From positions 1 through 40,367 of IMG/VR virus record IMGVR_UViG_3300030451_000521: a stretch of 40,367 nucleotides of DNA; one strand, 5' to 3'. The notes beneath the pieces were generated by a model that had not been told where the DNA came from, made no database searches, and saw only the letters and a list, made by a program, of their open reading frames with translations. Shown piece by piece: positions 15,135 to 23,523 of this stretch (position 1 is its first letter; every line of letters begins with the position of its first letter). The stretch comes from a virus. Made by a program: the position numbers and the translations under genes.

Positions 15135-17777
15135 TTATTCTCCTTCGTTTAATTTAGCTTTTAATTCTTCTACTTGTGCAGAAAGTTCTTGCACTGCATT
15201 TACCAAATACCATGTCATATTATCTGGATCAACAGTTTTTACCCCTGTTGATTCTTCTTTGACTACATCTGGTAAAACATTTTCTATTTCTTGTGCTATA
15301 ACTCCTACTTGCACTCCTTCTTTATTAACTGTTACTGAATCAACATTATCAAAATCAGTTATTTCATCTTTAGTTCTATATTCAAAGTTTCTAACTTGTA
15401 TTTGATTAATAGCTTCTAAACCTATGTTATTATCTTCTATATTCTTTTTAATTCTTCTGTCAGAAGTTGTTGCCCAAGATGATGAATTATTACCTTGAAA
15501 TATATTTCCATTCGCTGATATAAAACCTGTATTATCACCTTTACCAACTACAGAAACACCTATAACTAATTCACTAGAACCACCACTACTACTTTCAGCA
15601 TCATAACCTATTAATATATTACTAGATGAATCTACTATTGAAGTACCAGCACCATAACCTAGTACTGTGTTATTACTACCTGTGGTCATTTGTGCAGCAG
15701 TATTACTACCTATAATAGTATTATAATTACCTGTAGTTGCGTTCATGGCTGCTCTATAACCTAAGAAAGTAGCATGAGCTCCAGTGCTTAAATCTTCACC
15801 AGCTTCAAAACCCATAATAGTATGAGCATCGCCTGTAGTACAGTTGGTTAATGCTGCATATCCTATCGCTGTATTACCAGCAGCAGTTGTTATTGCATCA
15901 CCAGCAACATAACCCATTAAAGTATGGCTTGTTCCTGTTGTTATAGCTTGTCCTGTATTATAACCAACAGCTACATTTCCAGAATTATCTCCAGCATTTT
16001 GATTTAATAAAGCATTTCTACCTATAGCTACAGTATAACTTCCTGTATCATCAGTATTTAAAGCATTAATACCTATAGCAACATTACTACCACCAGTTGT
16101 ATTACCTCTTAAAGTATGTTTACCTATTGCTGTGTTTTCATTACCTGTATTGTTTTCTAAGGCTTCAACACCTACAGCAACATTACCTGCTCCTGATAAA
16201 GTATCTAGTAAAGCTGCTCTACCCATAGCAACATTATCAGTACCAGTTGTTAGTTTACCCATAGCTTCATAACCAACAGCAGTATTGTTAGAACCTGTAG
16301 TAATTGCGTCTGCACACTCTGCACCTACTGCTGTGTTTTGACCACCTGTTGTGTTTGATCTTAAAGAATCAACACCAACTGCTGTATTGTTAGAAGCAGT
16401 CGTATTTAGTCTTAGTGAGTCATGTCCAACTGCTACAAGATTTGCTCCAGTAGTATTTGTAAGTAACGCATTTTGCCCTAAAGCTGTATTTTGGTCAGCT
16501 GTAGTATTATTAGCTAACGCATTTTCACCCATAGCTACATTGTTTGTACCTGTTGAATTATCTTTTAAAGAGTCTTTACCAACTGCTGTATTACTTTCGC
16601 CTGTTGTATTTGCTGTTAAAGCAGATAAACCAACGGCAGTATTGTTTGATGCTGTAGTGTTTGCTGCTAGTGATCCTTGTCCTACAGAAGTATTACTAGC
16701 ACCTGTGGTATTAGCACTTAAAGCAGAAGTACCTACTGCTGTATTATTACTTGCTGTAGTATTAGCATCTAGTGCTTGACCACCAACAGCAACATTAGAA
16801 CCACCTGTGGTGTTAACTAATAAAGCGTTTCTACCTATAGCTGTATTAAAAGTTGCTGTAGTATTAGCTCCTAGTGCATCTGTTCCTACGGCTGTGTTAT
16901 AGCCACCAGTTGTGATTGCATCCCCAGCACCTTTACCCACTGCAACATTTTCTGTGCCTGAGGTGTTTGACAGTAAAGCTGTAAATCCAACAGCAGTGTT
17001 ATTATCTGATGTTGTATTTGCTTCTAATGCAGCAAACCCTACTGCTACATTGCCACTACCTGTAGTTAATGCTTTTAAAGAATCAGCACCTATACCAACA
17101 TTATTATCACCACTCGTTAATGCTGCAAATACAGTATCACCCAGACCTGTGTTATTAGTAGCAGCATCTAAAGTACCTGTACTTGCATTTTGACTTATTA
17201 AAATACTATCAGTAAAGTTTGTAGCATCAGCTAGAATACCTACGCCATTAACAGTACCACCAGTTAAAGCTCCTGTAACTGCTGCGTCTCCGCCTATACT
17301 TACATCATCTGTAACTGTTAAATCATCTTCTACTTTAAGATCTACGACATTTAAACTAGCAAAAGCATCTACTATTGCTGCACCAGAACCAGCACCATCA
17401 GAATAAACTACTTTTACATCACCTGCTGGTATTGTTACATTAGCACCACTACCTTGCGATATAATTATGTTTTGTGAACCTGATGTTCCGTTTTCTATAA
17501 ACCAAAGTTTTGATACTGTGTTTGGTCCAATAGTAATAGTACAAGCACTATCAAGTGTGCCTGTGTATTTGAGATAAATTGATCTGCCTGGATCAGTAGA
17601 TCCATCAGCTATCGTGGTTGTATGAGTATCAGCGTTAGTGGTTATCGCCTCTGTGCCAAAGCTAAAAGCCTCAGCAATAAGTTCTAAGTTTGTATTAGTT
17701 GTGGTTCCCCATGATCCCGACTGATCTCCAGTCGCCATCTCCTCAAGTCTTAAGTCATTTACAAATGTTGATGCCAT
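15135..17777 (-). CDS. Tail fibre with YadA-head-like repeats and C-terminal S74 domain
   Basis: The 880-residue protein starts with an N-terminal virion-binding part (MASTFVNDLRLEEMATGDQS, then GSWGTTTN). Residues of about 205-740 are an array of 18-residue repeats of the type NNTAVGxxALxANTTGxS, like the left-handed beta-roll heads of YadA-type trimeric adhesins. The end, from about residue 766, is an S74 intramolecular chaperone: TTSDRRIKKNI with self-cleavage pair S772 and K777, GVIAQEI, and a final coiled coil. Such proteins are receptor-binding fibres trimerised by the chaperone, which then cuts itself off. The repeats make the gene prone to gain or loss of units and so to changes in host range. 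Confidence 0.9.
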   Translation of the reverse strand: MASTFVNDLRLEEMATGDQSGSWGTTTNTNLELIAEAFSFGTEAITTNADTHTTTIADGSTDPGRSIYLKYTGTLDSACTITIGPNTVSKLWFIENGTSGSQNIIISQGSGANVTIPAGDVKVVYSDGAGSGAAIVDAFASLNVVDLKVEDDLTVTDDVSIGGDAAVTGALTGGTVNGVGILADATNFTDSILISQNASTGTLDAATNNTGLGDTVFAALTSGDNNVGIGADSLKALTTGSGNVAVGFAALEANTTSDNNTAVGFTALLSNTSGTENVAVGKGAGDAITTGGYNTAVGTDALGANTTATFNTAIGRNALLVNTTGGSNVAVGGQALDANTTASNNTAVGTSALSANTTGASNTSVGQGSLAANTTASNNTAVGLSALTANTTGESNTAVGKDSLKDNSTGTNNVAMGENALANNTTADQNTALGQNALLTNTTGANLVAVGHDSLRLNTTASNNTAVGVDSLRSNTTGGQNTAVGAECADAITTGSNNTAVGYEAMGKLTTGTDNVAMGRAALLDTLSGAGNVAVGVEALENNTGNENTAIGKHTLRGNTTGGSNVAIGINALNTDDTGSYTVAIGRNALLNQNAGDNSGNVAVGYNTGQAITTGTSHTLMGYVAGDAITTAAGNTAIGYAALTNCTTGDAHTIMGFEAGEDLSTGAHATFLGYRAAMNATTGNYNTIIGSNTAAQMTTGSNNTVLGYGAGTSIVDSSSNILIGYDAESSSGGSSELVIGVSVVGKGDNTGFISANGNIFQGNNSSSWATTSDRRIKKNIEDNNIGLEAINQIQVRNFEYRTKDEITDFDNVDSVTVNKEGVQVGVIAQEIENVLPDVVKEESTGVKTVDPDNMTWYLVNAVQELSAQVEELKAKLNEGE

Positions 17778-17780
17778 TTT

Positions 17781-18542
17781 TTATGCTACCTCTTCCCAAT
17801 TTGGGGTTTGTGTTTCATTAATTTCAGCAAAGGATGAACTTTGATCTGCATTTATATTAGCATAATTTTTCGTTTGTGTATCATCTATTAGTCCCCACAC
17901 TAACACGTCAGTTACAAATCCTGTGGCTGAAACCCCTGTTGGCACTACGTTTGCTTTAGATATTGTGGTAACTGATCCTACACTTCCTGTTACACTAACG
18001 CCTGTAATATCAAATTTTTCGTTATGATGAACGGTCACTGATCCCACTGCTGAAGTTGCAGATACGCCAGATATTATTACATTTGCCTCTCCATCTACAT
18101 CAACTCCAACGGTGCCAACTGATCCTACTGCTCCAGGTGCATTAGCAACTGCATCGCCATTAACACCTACGCCTCCTATAGCGGATGTGCCAACTTGTGA
18201 ACTAGGTGTTACATTTGCTTTTGCAACTGTAGATACGGTGCCTAATGCACTTGTTCCAACTTGTGTTGACGGCGTAACATTAGCTTTTGCTACAACCGTA
18301 GCTGTGCCAAGAGCACTTGTAGATGATTGTCCTGTAAGAGTTAAATTAGCCTCACAATCAAGAGTAGGAGTTCCTACTGCTGTGGTGCCAACTTGAGAAG
18401 AGGGAGTTACATTAGCTTTTGCTATAACAGAAACAGTGCCTAACGCACTTGTGGCTGCTAATCCTGTAAGAGTAACTGGTAAAGCTTCATTCCAAGCACC
18501 CTCACCCCAAGTGCCTCTACCCCAACCAGTTATGTTAGCCAT
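17781..18542 (-). CDS. Repeat-rich tail-associated virion protein
   Basis: The 253-residue protein begins GWGRGTWGEGAWNE and then has about eight repeats of about 22 residues built on ANVTPSSQVGTSALGTVS, each ending in an alternating-hydrophobic strand. The C-terminus carries DDTQTKNYANI and NETQTPNWEEV, related to the DQTPNW-type endings I know from phage tail proteins. It is four bases downstream of the next virion gene and precedes the tail fibre gene by three bases. It is probably a tail or fibre connector; no catalytic residues are evident. Confidence 0.72.
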   Translation of the reverse strand: MANITGWGRGTWGEGAWNEALPVTLTGLAATSALGTVSVIAKANVTPSSQVGTTAVGTPTLDCEANLTLTGQSSTSALGTATVVAKANVTPSTQVGTSALGTVSTVAKANVTPSSQVGTSAIGGVGVNGDAVANAPGAVGSVGTVGVDVDGEANVIISGVSATSAVGSVTVHHNEKFDITGVSVTGSVGSVTTISKANVVPTGVSATGFVTDVLVWGLIDDTQTKNYANINADQSSSFAEINETQTPNWEEVA

Positions 18543-18546
18543 AAGG

Positions 18547-18975
18547 CTAGGCTATTCTTATAATAGCTGTGCTTGCTGCTGCGGCTGGAAAAACAATAGT
18601 AAAATCACCTGCTGTAGATGTTTTATCTCCACCAAAATCTATTGTAGCTACAGATGCGTTACTATCAGATGAATTGTAAATCATACAACCTCTAGCTGTA
18701 ATTGTAGCTGTACCAAAAGTTAGATCAGCAAAATCAGTAAATCCTGTTGTGCCACTTGAGGTAGGATCTACTCTAGTCAAATTACTACCACCAGATGAAT
18801 AGTTAGTACCACTTGCTTGTCCTGTTGTAGTAAAAGCTGTAGTAGCTGCACCTAAAGTAGCAGAGCTTGTATATAAAGCTAATTTAAAAGTATCTCCGCC
18901 TGAGTTTTTAAAGTTATGCACAGCTTCAAGAAGTTCTTTTTTAAAGCTAGTGGTTAATGTTGATGTAATAGCCAT
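18547..18975 (-). CDS. Conserved phage virion protein, beta-rich (142 residues)
   Basis: The protein starts MAITSTLTTSFKKELLEAVH and continues with NSGGDTFKLALYTSSATLG, a pattern I recall as common in tail-region proteins of many phages. It ends with a hydrophobic strand TIVFPAAAASTAIIRIA. It is rich in Thr, Ser and Gly with no Cys pairs or catalytic motif apparent. Gene order between a small helical protein and the repeat protein suggests a tail or fibre-base component. Confidence 0.72.
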   Translation of the reverse strand: MAITSTLTTSFKKELLEAVHNFKNSGGDTFKLALYTSSATLGAATTAFTTTGQASGTNYSSGGSNLTRVDPTSSGTTGFTDFADLTFGTATITARGCMIYNSSDSNASVATIDFGGDKTSTAGDFTIVFPAAAASTAIIRIA

Positions 18976-18976
18976 A

Positions 18977-19276
18977 TTAAATCCTTTTTATAATATCTGC
19001 TAACTCTGTGTCTCCTTGTTTAATAAAGTCTTGTATCAGAGTAGCTTTATAGGATTTTAACGCATTTTTTATATAAATCAAACAAACCTTATAAATCAAA
19101 TCTTTATATGCTTTTGCTTGTTCTTGAATGTAAGGATCTTCACTGTCACTACTGCTGACTATTTTTTCTGCTAATCTCTCTGCCCAAAACTCTGGCGAGT
19201 GACCACCATAGTTAGAAGTTTTAGCTTCTATTAAGCCTAGTTCAGGCATTCCTGCTGGTGTTATTTCATCTACCAT
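18977..19276 (-). CDS. Hypothetical helical protein (99 residues)
   Basis: The protein begins MVDEITPAGMPELGLIEAKT and is mostly helical and charged, with FWAERLAEKI and a long helix around YKDLIYKVCLIYIKNALKSY. It ends DTELADIIKRI. The start overlaps the Rossmann-type gene upstream by seven bases. No family is recognised; possible roles include a chaperone or connector for the neighbouring tail proteins. Confidence 0.62.
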   Translation of the reverse strand: MVDEITPAGMPELGLIEAKTSNYGGHSPEFWAERLAEKIVSSSDSEDPYIQEQAKAYKDLIYKVCLIYIKNALKSYKATLIQDFIKQGDTELADIIKRI

Positions 19277-20001
19277 TTTTTTGGCTCTGGTGGTTTTAAA
19301 TGACTATCATACCTATCAGCTATTTGAGGTAATATTTGTTTTTTTTCTACTTTAAGTTCACTAAGTTTTTTTAATTCAATTCCTTTTTGATCTACAACAG
19401 GAATATAAGGATCACTTAAACGATGATAACCGTACAATCTTTGTTGACCTGGTATGTTTGTATCTAGCAAAGAACTACTAGATGCTACCTCTACTTGTAT
19501 TCCTTTATCCATACACTTAGCCAACCAAAATTCAACACAAGCCCTGCCTGACTCTGCAAAGTGTAAATTATTTTTGTAAGAAAAATCCATACCAAATAAT
19601 TTTATATTAGCCACATTATTCCAATACGCAAAAGCTATAGCGTAAGCTACCGTATTGTTTAAATAATGACAGTTAGTTTCTTTAACTATTTCTTTAACAG
19701 GATATTCAACTAAATTTTTACATCTTTCATCGAGTTGACATGTGTATATTGGTTTGTTGTGATTGGTTAATAATTCTTTCATGCAATCTGTTTGGCCACC
19801 TGCATCTTGCGTATCTAAAAATCTACTAGGTGGGTCCATCATAAAAACACGATCATGAAATATTACTGATGCTACGGCATTTATAGCCCAAACTTCGTCA
19901 AAGTGAACGCTGTGTGATTTTGCTAAATTATAATCAAACCAACTTTTGCCAAGACCGACAATAGCTATAGTTTTACCATTAAGTTTTTTTATGGGTTTCA
20001 T
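19270..20001 (-). CDS. Rossmann-like protein of the phage 'norphogenetic'/DUF115-like type
   Basis: The 243-residue protein opens with KTIAIVGLGKSWFDYN, a beta strand plus GxGxS loop typical of nucleotide-binding Rossmann folds. It continues with FDEVWAINAVASVIFHDRVF and MMDPPSRFL, an order I recall from phage proteins often labelled 'norphogenetic protein' and distantly similar to the DUF115 family. Later segments NIKLFGMDFSYK and GIQVEVASSSSLLDT look like further strands of the fold. The substrate is unknown. It might act in sugar or nucleotide modification of the virion or host surface. Confidence 0.65.
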   Translation of the reverse strand: MKPIKKLNGKTIAIVGLGKSWFDYNLAKSHSVHFDEVWAINAVASVIFHDRVFMMDPPSRFLDTQDAGGQTDCMKELLTNHNKPIYTCQLDERCKNLVEYPVKEIVKETNCHYLNNTVAYAIAFAYWNNVANIKLFGMDFSYKNNLHFAESGRACVEFWLAKCMDKGIQVEVASSSSLLDTNIPGQQRLYGYHRLSDPYIPVVDQKGIELKKLSELKVEKKQILPQIADRYDSHLKPPEPKKW

Positions 20002-20018
20002 CTCTCTCCTTTTGAAAC

Positions 20019-20693
20019 TTAAGTTACATTAGTTCTTAATGAATCGTATCTGTATTCATCTCTCCTTCCACGTGCTTCTGCAAGATTTTTCAATCTATTT
20101 ATTTCACTTGCAAAGCGTTGTTCGTATTGCTGTAATAAATCATTTTCACCTTTCATAAATATGTAAGCCTCAACTAGACTTCCATATAGTAAAGCGTTTC
20201 TAGCATTGCTAGATACCCAAGTGCCTGTGGTATCTGTAACTAAAGAATTTGGTTTAAATAAATAATGCAGCTCAACATTGTAGTTAGAATCAGGAACTGG
20301 ACTAACAATAATTGTAGAGCCATTGTTTGATGCTGTAGATAGTTCTTTATCAAAGTCTCCATAATATTTTGGTAAACCTCTTAAAGTTGAATCAGTTGGA
20401 TCAACAGAGTATTCACGCATAAACGATGGATGTTTTTTATCTAAGTAATGATAATCTCCGTTGCCGTCTATAACTGCTAGAGAAAAACTTGTTTGATAGT
20501 CTGTAGGAGTTGTAAGGTAAGTATTGCCTGATGTTAATGTACCTGTTACATTTTTACGAAAAAAATCAAACTGTACTAATTCAAATATTCTTTCCTCAGC
20601 ATTTTTAATAAAGTCATCTAGTGTGTCTACGAATGTAGTTTCTGTATTCTGAGTATAGTTTTGTATTAATGTTTTTAATTCTGATAATGTCAT
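20019..20693 (-). CDS. Head-tail adaptor protein (SU10/P22 gp4-like)
   Basis: The 224-residue protein has an N-terminal helical part with TLDDFIKNAEERIFELVQFD, a central beta domain (TLTSGNTYLTTPTDYQT, then DYHYLDKKHPSFM) and a C-terminal helix pair (LYGSLVEAYIFMKGENDLLQ, then YEQRFASEINRLKNL). This matches adaptor proteins that line the channel below the portal in short-tailed phages. Its start overlaps the zinc-knuckle gene by four bases. A second, possibly paralogous adaptor is encoded at 21024-21698, consistent with a two-ring neck. Confidence 0.72.
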   Translation of the reverse strand: MTLSELKTLIQNYTQNTETTFVDTLDDFIKNAEERIFELVQFDFFRKNVTGTLTSGNTYLTTPTDYQTSFSLAVIDGNGDYHYLDKKHPSFMREYSVDPTDSTLRGLPKYYGDFDKELSTASNNGSTIIVSPVPDSNYNVELHYLFKPNSLVTDTTGTWVSSNARNALLYGSLVEAYIFMKGENDLLQQYEQRFASEINRLKNLAEARGRRDEYRYDSLRTNVT

Positions 20694-21022
20694 GTTGTTA
20701 TTGTAACCTCGCCAAGTGAAGCTGTCATTTCATAACCTAATATCTTAGATCCTATTGGATCAGCAGTCATGGATGAATTAGTATCGCTGTCATTAGTATA
20801 AACCACTCCTTCTCCTATTTCTAAATCGTTATTAGGTCTAGGTTTATATAAAGCTTCAGGATCAGAAACGTGTGGTAATGGCTCAAGCTGTGGATGTTTT
20901 GGATCAAAACAATCTCTACAGGTTTTTGCTCCGTTCCATTCTTCCCTTAGTTGAGATAGTTTGTATTCAAAGCCACACCTATCGCAAAGGGCTATTGCGT
21001 ATTTACCAGTAGCGTATGCCAT
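20690..21022 (-). CDS. Zinc-knuckle virion-region protein
   Basis: The 110-residue protein has two CxxC pairs near its N-terminus (ALCDRCGFEYK at about 12-22 and KTCRDCFDP at about 33-41), which should bind one zinc ion. An HPQLEPLP turn and a disordered acidic linker follow. The last 14 residues, GYEMTASLGEVTI, match the end of the protein at 5441-5776. It lies between the two adaptor genes with a one-base gap on one side and a four-base overlap on the other. I recall similar zinc-knuckle proteins beside adaptor genes in other phages; function unknown. Confidence 0.72.
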   Translation of the reverse strand: MAYATGKYAIALCDRCGFEYKLSQLREEWNGAKTCRDCFDPKHPQLEPLPHVSDPEALYKPRPNNDLEIGEGVVYTNDSDTNSSMTADPIGSKILGYEMTASLGEVTITT

Positions 21023-21023
21023 A

Positions 21024-21698
21024 TTAGTATCCGTTTCTTAAATAAGGAGATATTCTAAAAGAAGCAGTATCTTCGTCTTGAGACATGGCTCTTTCAAACT
21101 CGTCTTCGTACATTTGTTTTAACATGCCTACTCTGTCTGGTGCTTTCTTAATAGCTATGTAATAAGCAAGACCTGCTGCGAAGCAAGGGTAAAATCTAAA
21201 CGGCATGTCCATAGTGTTGGTAGCTGTATCAGCATCGTCCATTCTTACTAACTTATTAAATACTAATACATCAGTGCTGTTTTCTGGTGTTGGCCATATA
21301 TTTAAAACAGGACTAACCTGTTTGTCTAAAAAGAATTGATTAGGTCTAGCTTGAGTAGATTTAGTTGGAATATTTAAAAATTCACTTCTGCTAATTTTTG
21401 TCATTTGCAAATCAAGATTAGTGCCGTCAGTATCTCTTCTTAATGAGCAATCTAATATGTCAATAACATTAGAGTCTAAAGTATATTGATTAGTGCCTTT
21501 GGTTACAGTTTGAGTTGCTTGTTCTATAGTCCACTGATTAAGTCCTCTGTTTGCCCATTCAGCTAACATAAGGTTTATAGATCGTTTTGCTGTTTTGAGA
21601 TCATACCCTGTTCTAAGTTCTAGCCCACATCTTTCAAAGGCTTCTTCAACAAACTCAGTTACATCTGGTTCAAAATTAGTGCTATTTGATGTTGCCAT
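21024..21698 (-). CDS. Head-tail adaptor / tail accessory protein (P22 gp4-like)
   Basis: The 224-residue protein has the helix FVEEAFERCGLELRTGYDLK followed by TAKRSINLMLAEWANRGLNQ, a pattern typical of podovirus adaptor proteins. A beta domain (QTVTKGTNQYTLDSNVIDIL) and a conserved-looking PNQFFLDKQVSPVLNIWPTP segment follow, then a C-terminal helix ending in MYEDEFERAMSQDED. In P22 gp4 binds below the portal to extend the channel. It is adjacent to the zinc-knuckle gene (one-base gap) and to the conserved gene upstream (no gap). Confidence 0.75.
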   Translation of the reverse strand: MATSNSTNFEPDVTEFVEEAFERCGLELRTGYDLKTAKRSINLMLAEWANRGLNQWTIEQATQTVTKGTNQYTLDSNVIDILDCSLRRDTDGTNLDLQMTKISRSEFLNIPTKSTQARPNQFFLDKQVSPVLNIWPTPENSTDVLVFNKLVRMDDADTATNTMDMPFRFYPCFAAGLAYYIAIKKAPDRVGMLKQMYEDEFERAMSQDEDTASFRISPYLRNGY

Positions 21699-22379
21699 TT
21701 AGTCTTCCTCTGGAGCATATAGATTGTTGAATGTTATGTTCGGATCCATATAACTCTCATGTTGTTCTGCTGAATGTATCCATTGTGAAGGCATAAAGTC
21801 TGGTGCTCCTTCTCCAACACGCCATAAAGCAGGGTTTGTAGCCCTAACTCTGTTATTAGGTAAAGCTACAAAATTACCAGTATATTCACCAGCGTCTGTT
21901 AAATATAACACATGTGATTGCTTATGTTGAGCAGAATCATCAGCTATTGAGTTTTCTGTGTAATCTACCGTAAACAAATATTTGCCTGTATAAAAGTCTC
22001 CACCTATTTTACAAAGCCAAGGTGATGAACTAACTCTATCCATGGTAACAACAGAATGATGATGACTAAGACAATCCCAAGGCTGTGCTAAATGATCTTC
22101 CATAGGAGTTGGCCAATCTTGTAATGGTATGTCTGCAACTAAAGCTTGAATAGGCATTCTTGCCCACATAGCACCACCGTGAATATTTGGTGCGTCTTCT
22201 TCATCGTCTATTTCACACCCAGTAAAAACTACTTGAAAACTTAGTGATCTATCTGGAATAGTATTAACAGCAATGGCAAGAGCATGTAGATACTCTCCAT
22301 GATAATTGCTGTGGTTAGCTGTAAACTCTTTTCTTACCCAGCATTTAAACTGAGGTATATTTGAAATCAAATATGACAA
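21699..22379 (-). CDS. Conserved phage protein of unknown function (TTG start)
   Basis: The 226-residue protein begins with a TTG codon (22379-22377) preceded by a good GGAGAG ribosome site, and no ATG lies nearby to replace it. Notable segments are FKCWVRKEFTANHSNYHGEY, RSLSFQVVFTGCE and NIHGGAMWARMPIQALV. I recall these conserved blocks from marine phage genomes, without a known function. It is rich in His and Trp. It sits between the basic protein cluster and the adaptors, so it is likely a virion or assembly protein. Confidence 0.7.
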   Translation of the reverse strand: MSYLISNIPQFKCWVRKEFTANHSNYHGEYLHALAIAVNTIPDRSLSFQVVFTGCEIDDEEDAPNIHGGAMWARMPIQALVADIPLQDWPTPMEDHLAQPWDCLSHHHSVVTMDRVSSSPWLCKIGGDFYTGKYLFTVDYTENSIADDSAQHKQSHVLYLTDAGEYTGNFVALPNNRVRATNPALWRVGEGAPDFMPSQWIHSAEQHESYMDPNITFNNLYAPEED

Positions 22380-22412
22380 AACGCTCTCTCCTTTGTTGTT
22401 GTGAAAAAGTTA

Positions 22413-22673
22413 CTAAACCTTTCCACCCTTAGCCATATACTTAGTGCCTTTCATAGCACCGCCTTTCGCCATATACTTTGTACCTTTCATGGCTCCACCT
22501 TTTGCCATGTATTTAGTACCCTTCATAGCACCACCTTTAGCCATATACTTAGTCTTCTTGGCTGCACCACCTTTGGCCATGTATTTAGTTCCTTTCATAG
22601 AACCACCCTTAGCCATATATTTGGTACCTTTGACCATTCCGCCTTTAGCATAGCCTTTAGTTCTTTTATACAT
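22413..22673 (-). CDS. Lys/Gly-rich 12-residue tandem-repeat protein
   Basis: The 86-residue protein is almost entirely a repeat of MKGTKYMAKGGA (six to seven units, two slightly altered: KKTKYMAKGGA and the first, VKGTKYMAKGGS). It is strongly basic with no acidic residues. The DNA repeats with a 36-base period, and third positions differ between units, so the amino-acid pattern is under selection rather than being a recent duplication. The plus-strand frames across it are artefacts of the repeat. It may bind DNA or coat packaged DNA, or it may be a tag-like virion peptide; function unknown. Confidence 0.72.
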   Translation of the reverse strand: MYKRTKGYAKGGMVKGTKYMAKGGSMKGTKYMAKGGAAKKTKYMAKGGAMKGTKYMAKGGAMKGTKYMAKGGAMKGTKYMAKGGKV

Positions 22674-22682
22674 TATTCACTC

Positions 22683-23003
22683 CTATGAATATTTAGTTTT
22701 CTTTCTTCTGTTGCTCATTACTTTACCACAACCTCTTGCAATTTTTCTAACTTCTCCACCGCTCTTCATGGATACTTTAGCTTTCTTAGTATTAGCAACA
22801 ACAGTCTTACCTTTTCTGCCTGCTGCTTTTTTCTTTCTTGCAGTTTTAGCTCTTTCTGCTTTGCTTAAACTTAATGCTTTTGCTTTTGGTAAACAACGAT
22901 CTGGATTTTTTTTATCTTTACTTGTACCACATGGACCTTTGATAGAACCGTCAGTTCCGATCCTTACCCACTGTTGTTCTCGCCATTGTTTTAGCTGTCC
23001 CAT
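22683..23003 (-). CDS. Basic Cys-containing protein (DUF5872-like)
   Basis: The 106-residue protein has an N-terminal QWREQQWVRIGTDGSIKGPC block, then CGTSKDKKNPDRCLPKAKAL, and a Lys/Ala/Arg-rich tail with the SGGEVRKIARGCGK box near the end. The N-terminal pattern, with conserved Cys around PCG and DRC, fits DUF5872, which I recall from phages and giant viruses. Function unknown. Its start shares a base with the stop of the gene at 23003-23230. It is one of a run of small basic genes upstream of the adaptors. Confidence 0.7.
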   Translation of the reverse strand: MGQLKQWREQQWVRIGTDGSIKGPCGTSKDKKNPDRCLPKAKALSLSKAERAKTARKKKAAGRKGKTVVANTKKAKVSMKSGGEVRKIARGCGKVMSNRRKKTKYS

Positions 23004-23230
23004 TATCTGAGTCTTTCTTTCATAACGATACCTTGTCCTCTTATATTAACAAGTCCACCGTTTTTCATTTTTTTCTTTTTACCTTTGCTACCTTTAGCAT
23101 AGTTAGGATCTTTACAATATTTAGACGCAGCCATATTTGCATACGCTGAAGGGTATGTATCAAAAGTTCTTTTTGCCCAAGCTTTACCAGCTGGACAAAT
23201 CTTGCCACCGCTTTTTGCTTTCTTTGCCAT
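23003..23230 (-). CDS. Small basic protein, DUF5872-like relative
   Basis: The 75-residue protein contains KICPAGKAWAKRTFDTYPSA and ASKYCKDPNYAKG, with Cys residues spaced much as in the neighbouring DUF5872-like protein. A Lys-rich segment KGKKKKMKNGGLVNI follows. It is probably a shortened relative of its neighbour. It overlaps the upstream gene by one base and the downstream gene by one base, so translation is coupled. Function unknown. Confidence 0.68.
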   Translation of the reverse strand: MAKKAKSGGKICPAGKAWAKRTFDTYPSAYANMAASKYCKDPNYAKGSKGKKKKMKNGGLVNIRGQGIVMKERLR

Positions 23231-23523
23231 TATTTTATTCTACCATGTTTTTTTCTAATCGCATCTTTGCCTCTTCTAAATATTTCAGCTTGCTTTGGTT
23301 TGCCTCCATACCTAGATCGTTGCTCTCCTACAGTTAATATTTGTATTAATCTTGCAAAAGGTTTTCTAGTTCTTTTTACTTTAGCAACTGTATCTCTAGC
23401 ATCTTGAACAGTTGCATATTTAATTGAAACAGTATCCCTTGGGTTTTCATCTGTGTATAGTCTTCTATCACTACCTTTTGGTTTTTTTCCTGTTCCTACT
23501 TTTGGGTCTTTTCTTTTGGGCAT
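23230..23523 (-). CDS. Small basic hypothetical protein (97 residues)
   Basis: The protein begins MPKRKDPKVGTGKKPKGSDR and then has a folded-looking segment with DTVSIKYATVQDARDTVAKV and FARLIQILTVGEQRSRYGGK. It ends FRRGKDAIRKKHGRIK. It is strongly basic throughout. Its first 53 bases overlap another, shorter Lys-rich frame (23471-23617). I do not recognise a family; the net charge suggests nucleic-acid contact. Confidence 0.68.
   Translation of the reverse strand: MPKRKDPKVGTGKKPKGSDRRLYTDENPRDTVSIKYATVQDARDTVAKVKRTRKPFARLIQILTVGEQRSRYGGKPKQAEIFRRGKDAIRKKHGRIK

Noticed and set aside
16351-17193. Plus-strand frames of 93-142 codons within the tail fibre gene
   Set aside because: They are antisense shadows of the 54-base repeats; composition follows the repeat and there are no ribosome sites.
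15135-17777. Diversity-generating retroelement acting on the tail fibre
   Set aside because: No reverse transcriptase gene and no template repeat with adenine-specific changes is visible in the window.
22401-22688. Plus-strand frames across the Lys/Gly repeat gene
   Set aside because: They are created by the 36-base repeat read backwards and overlap the well-supported minus-strand gene completely.
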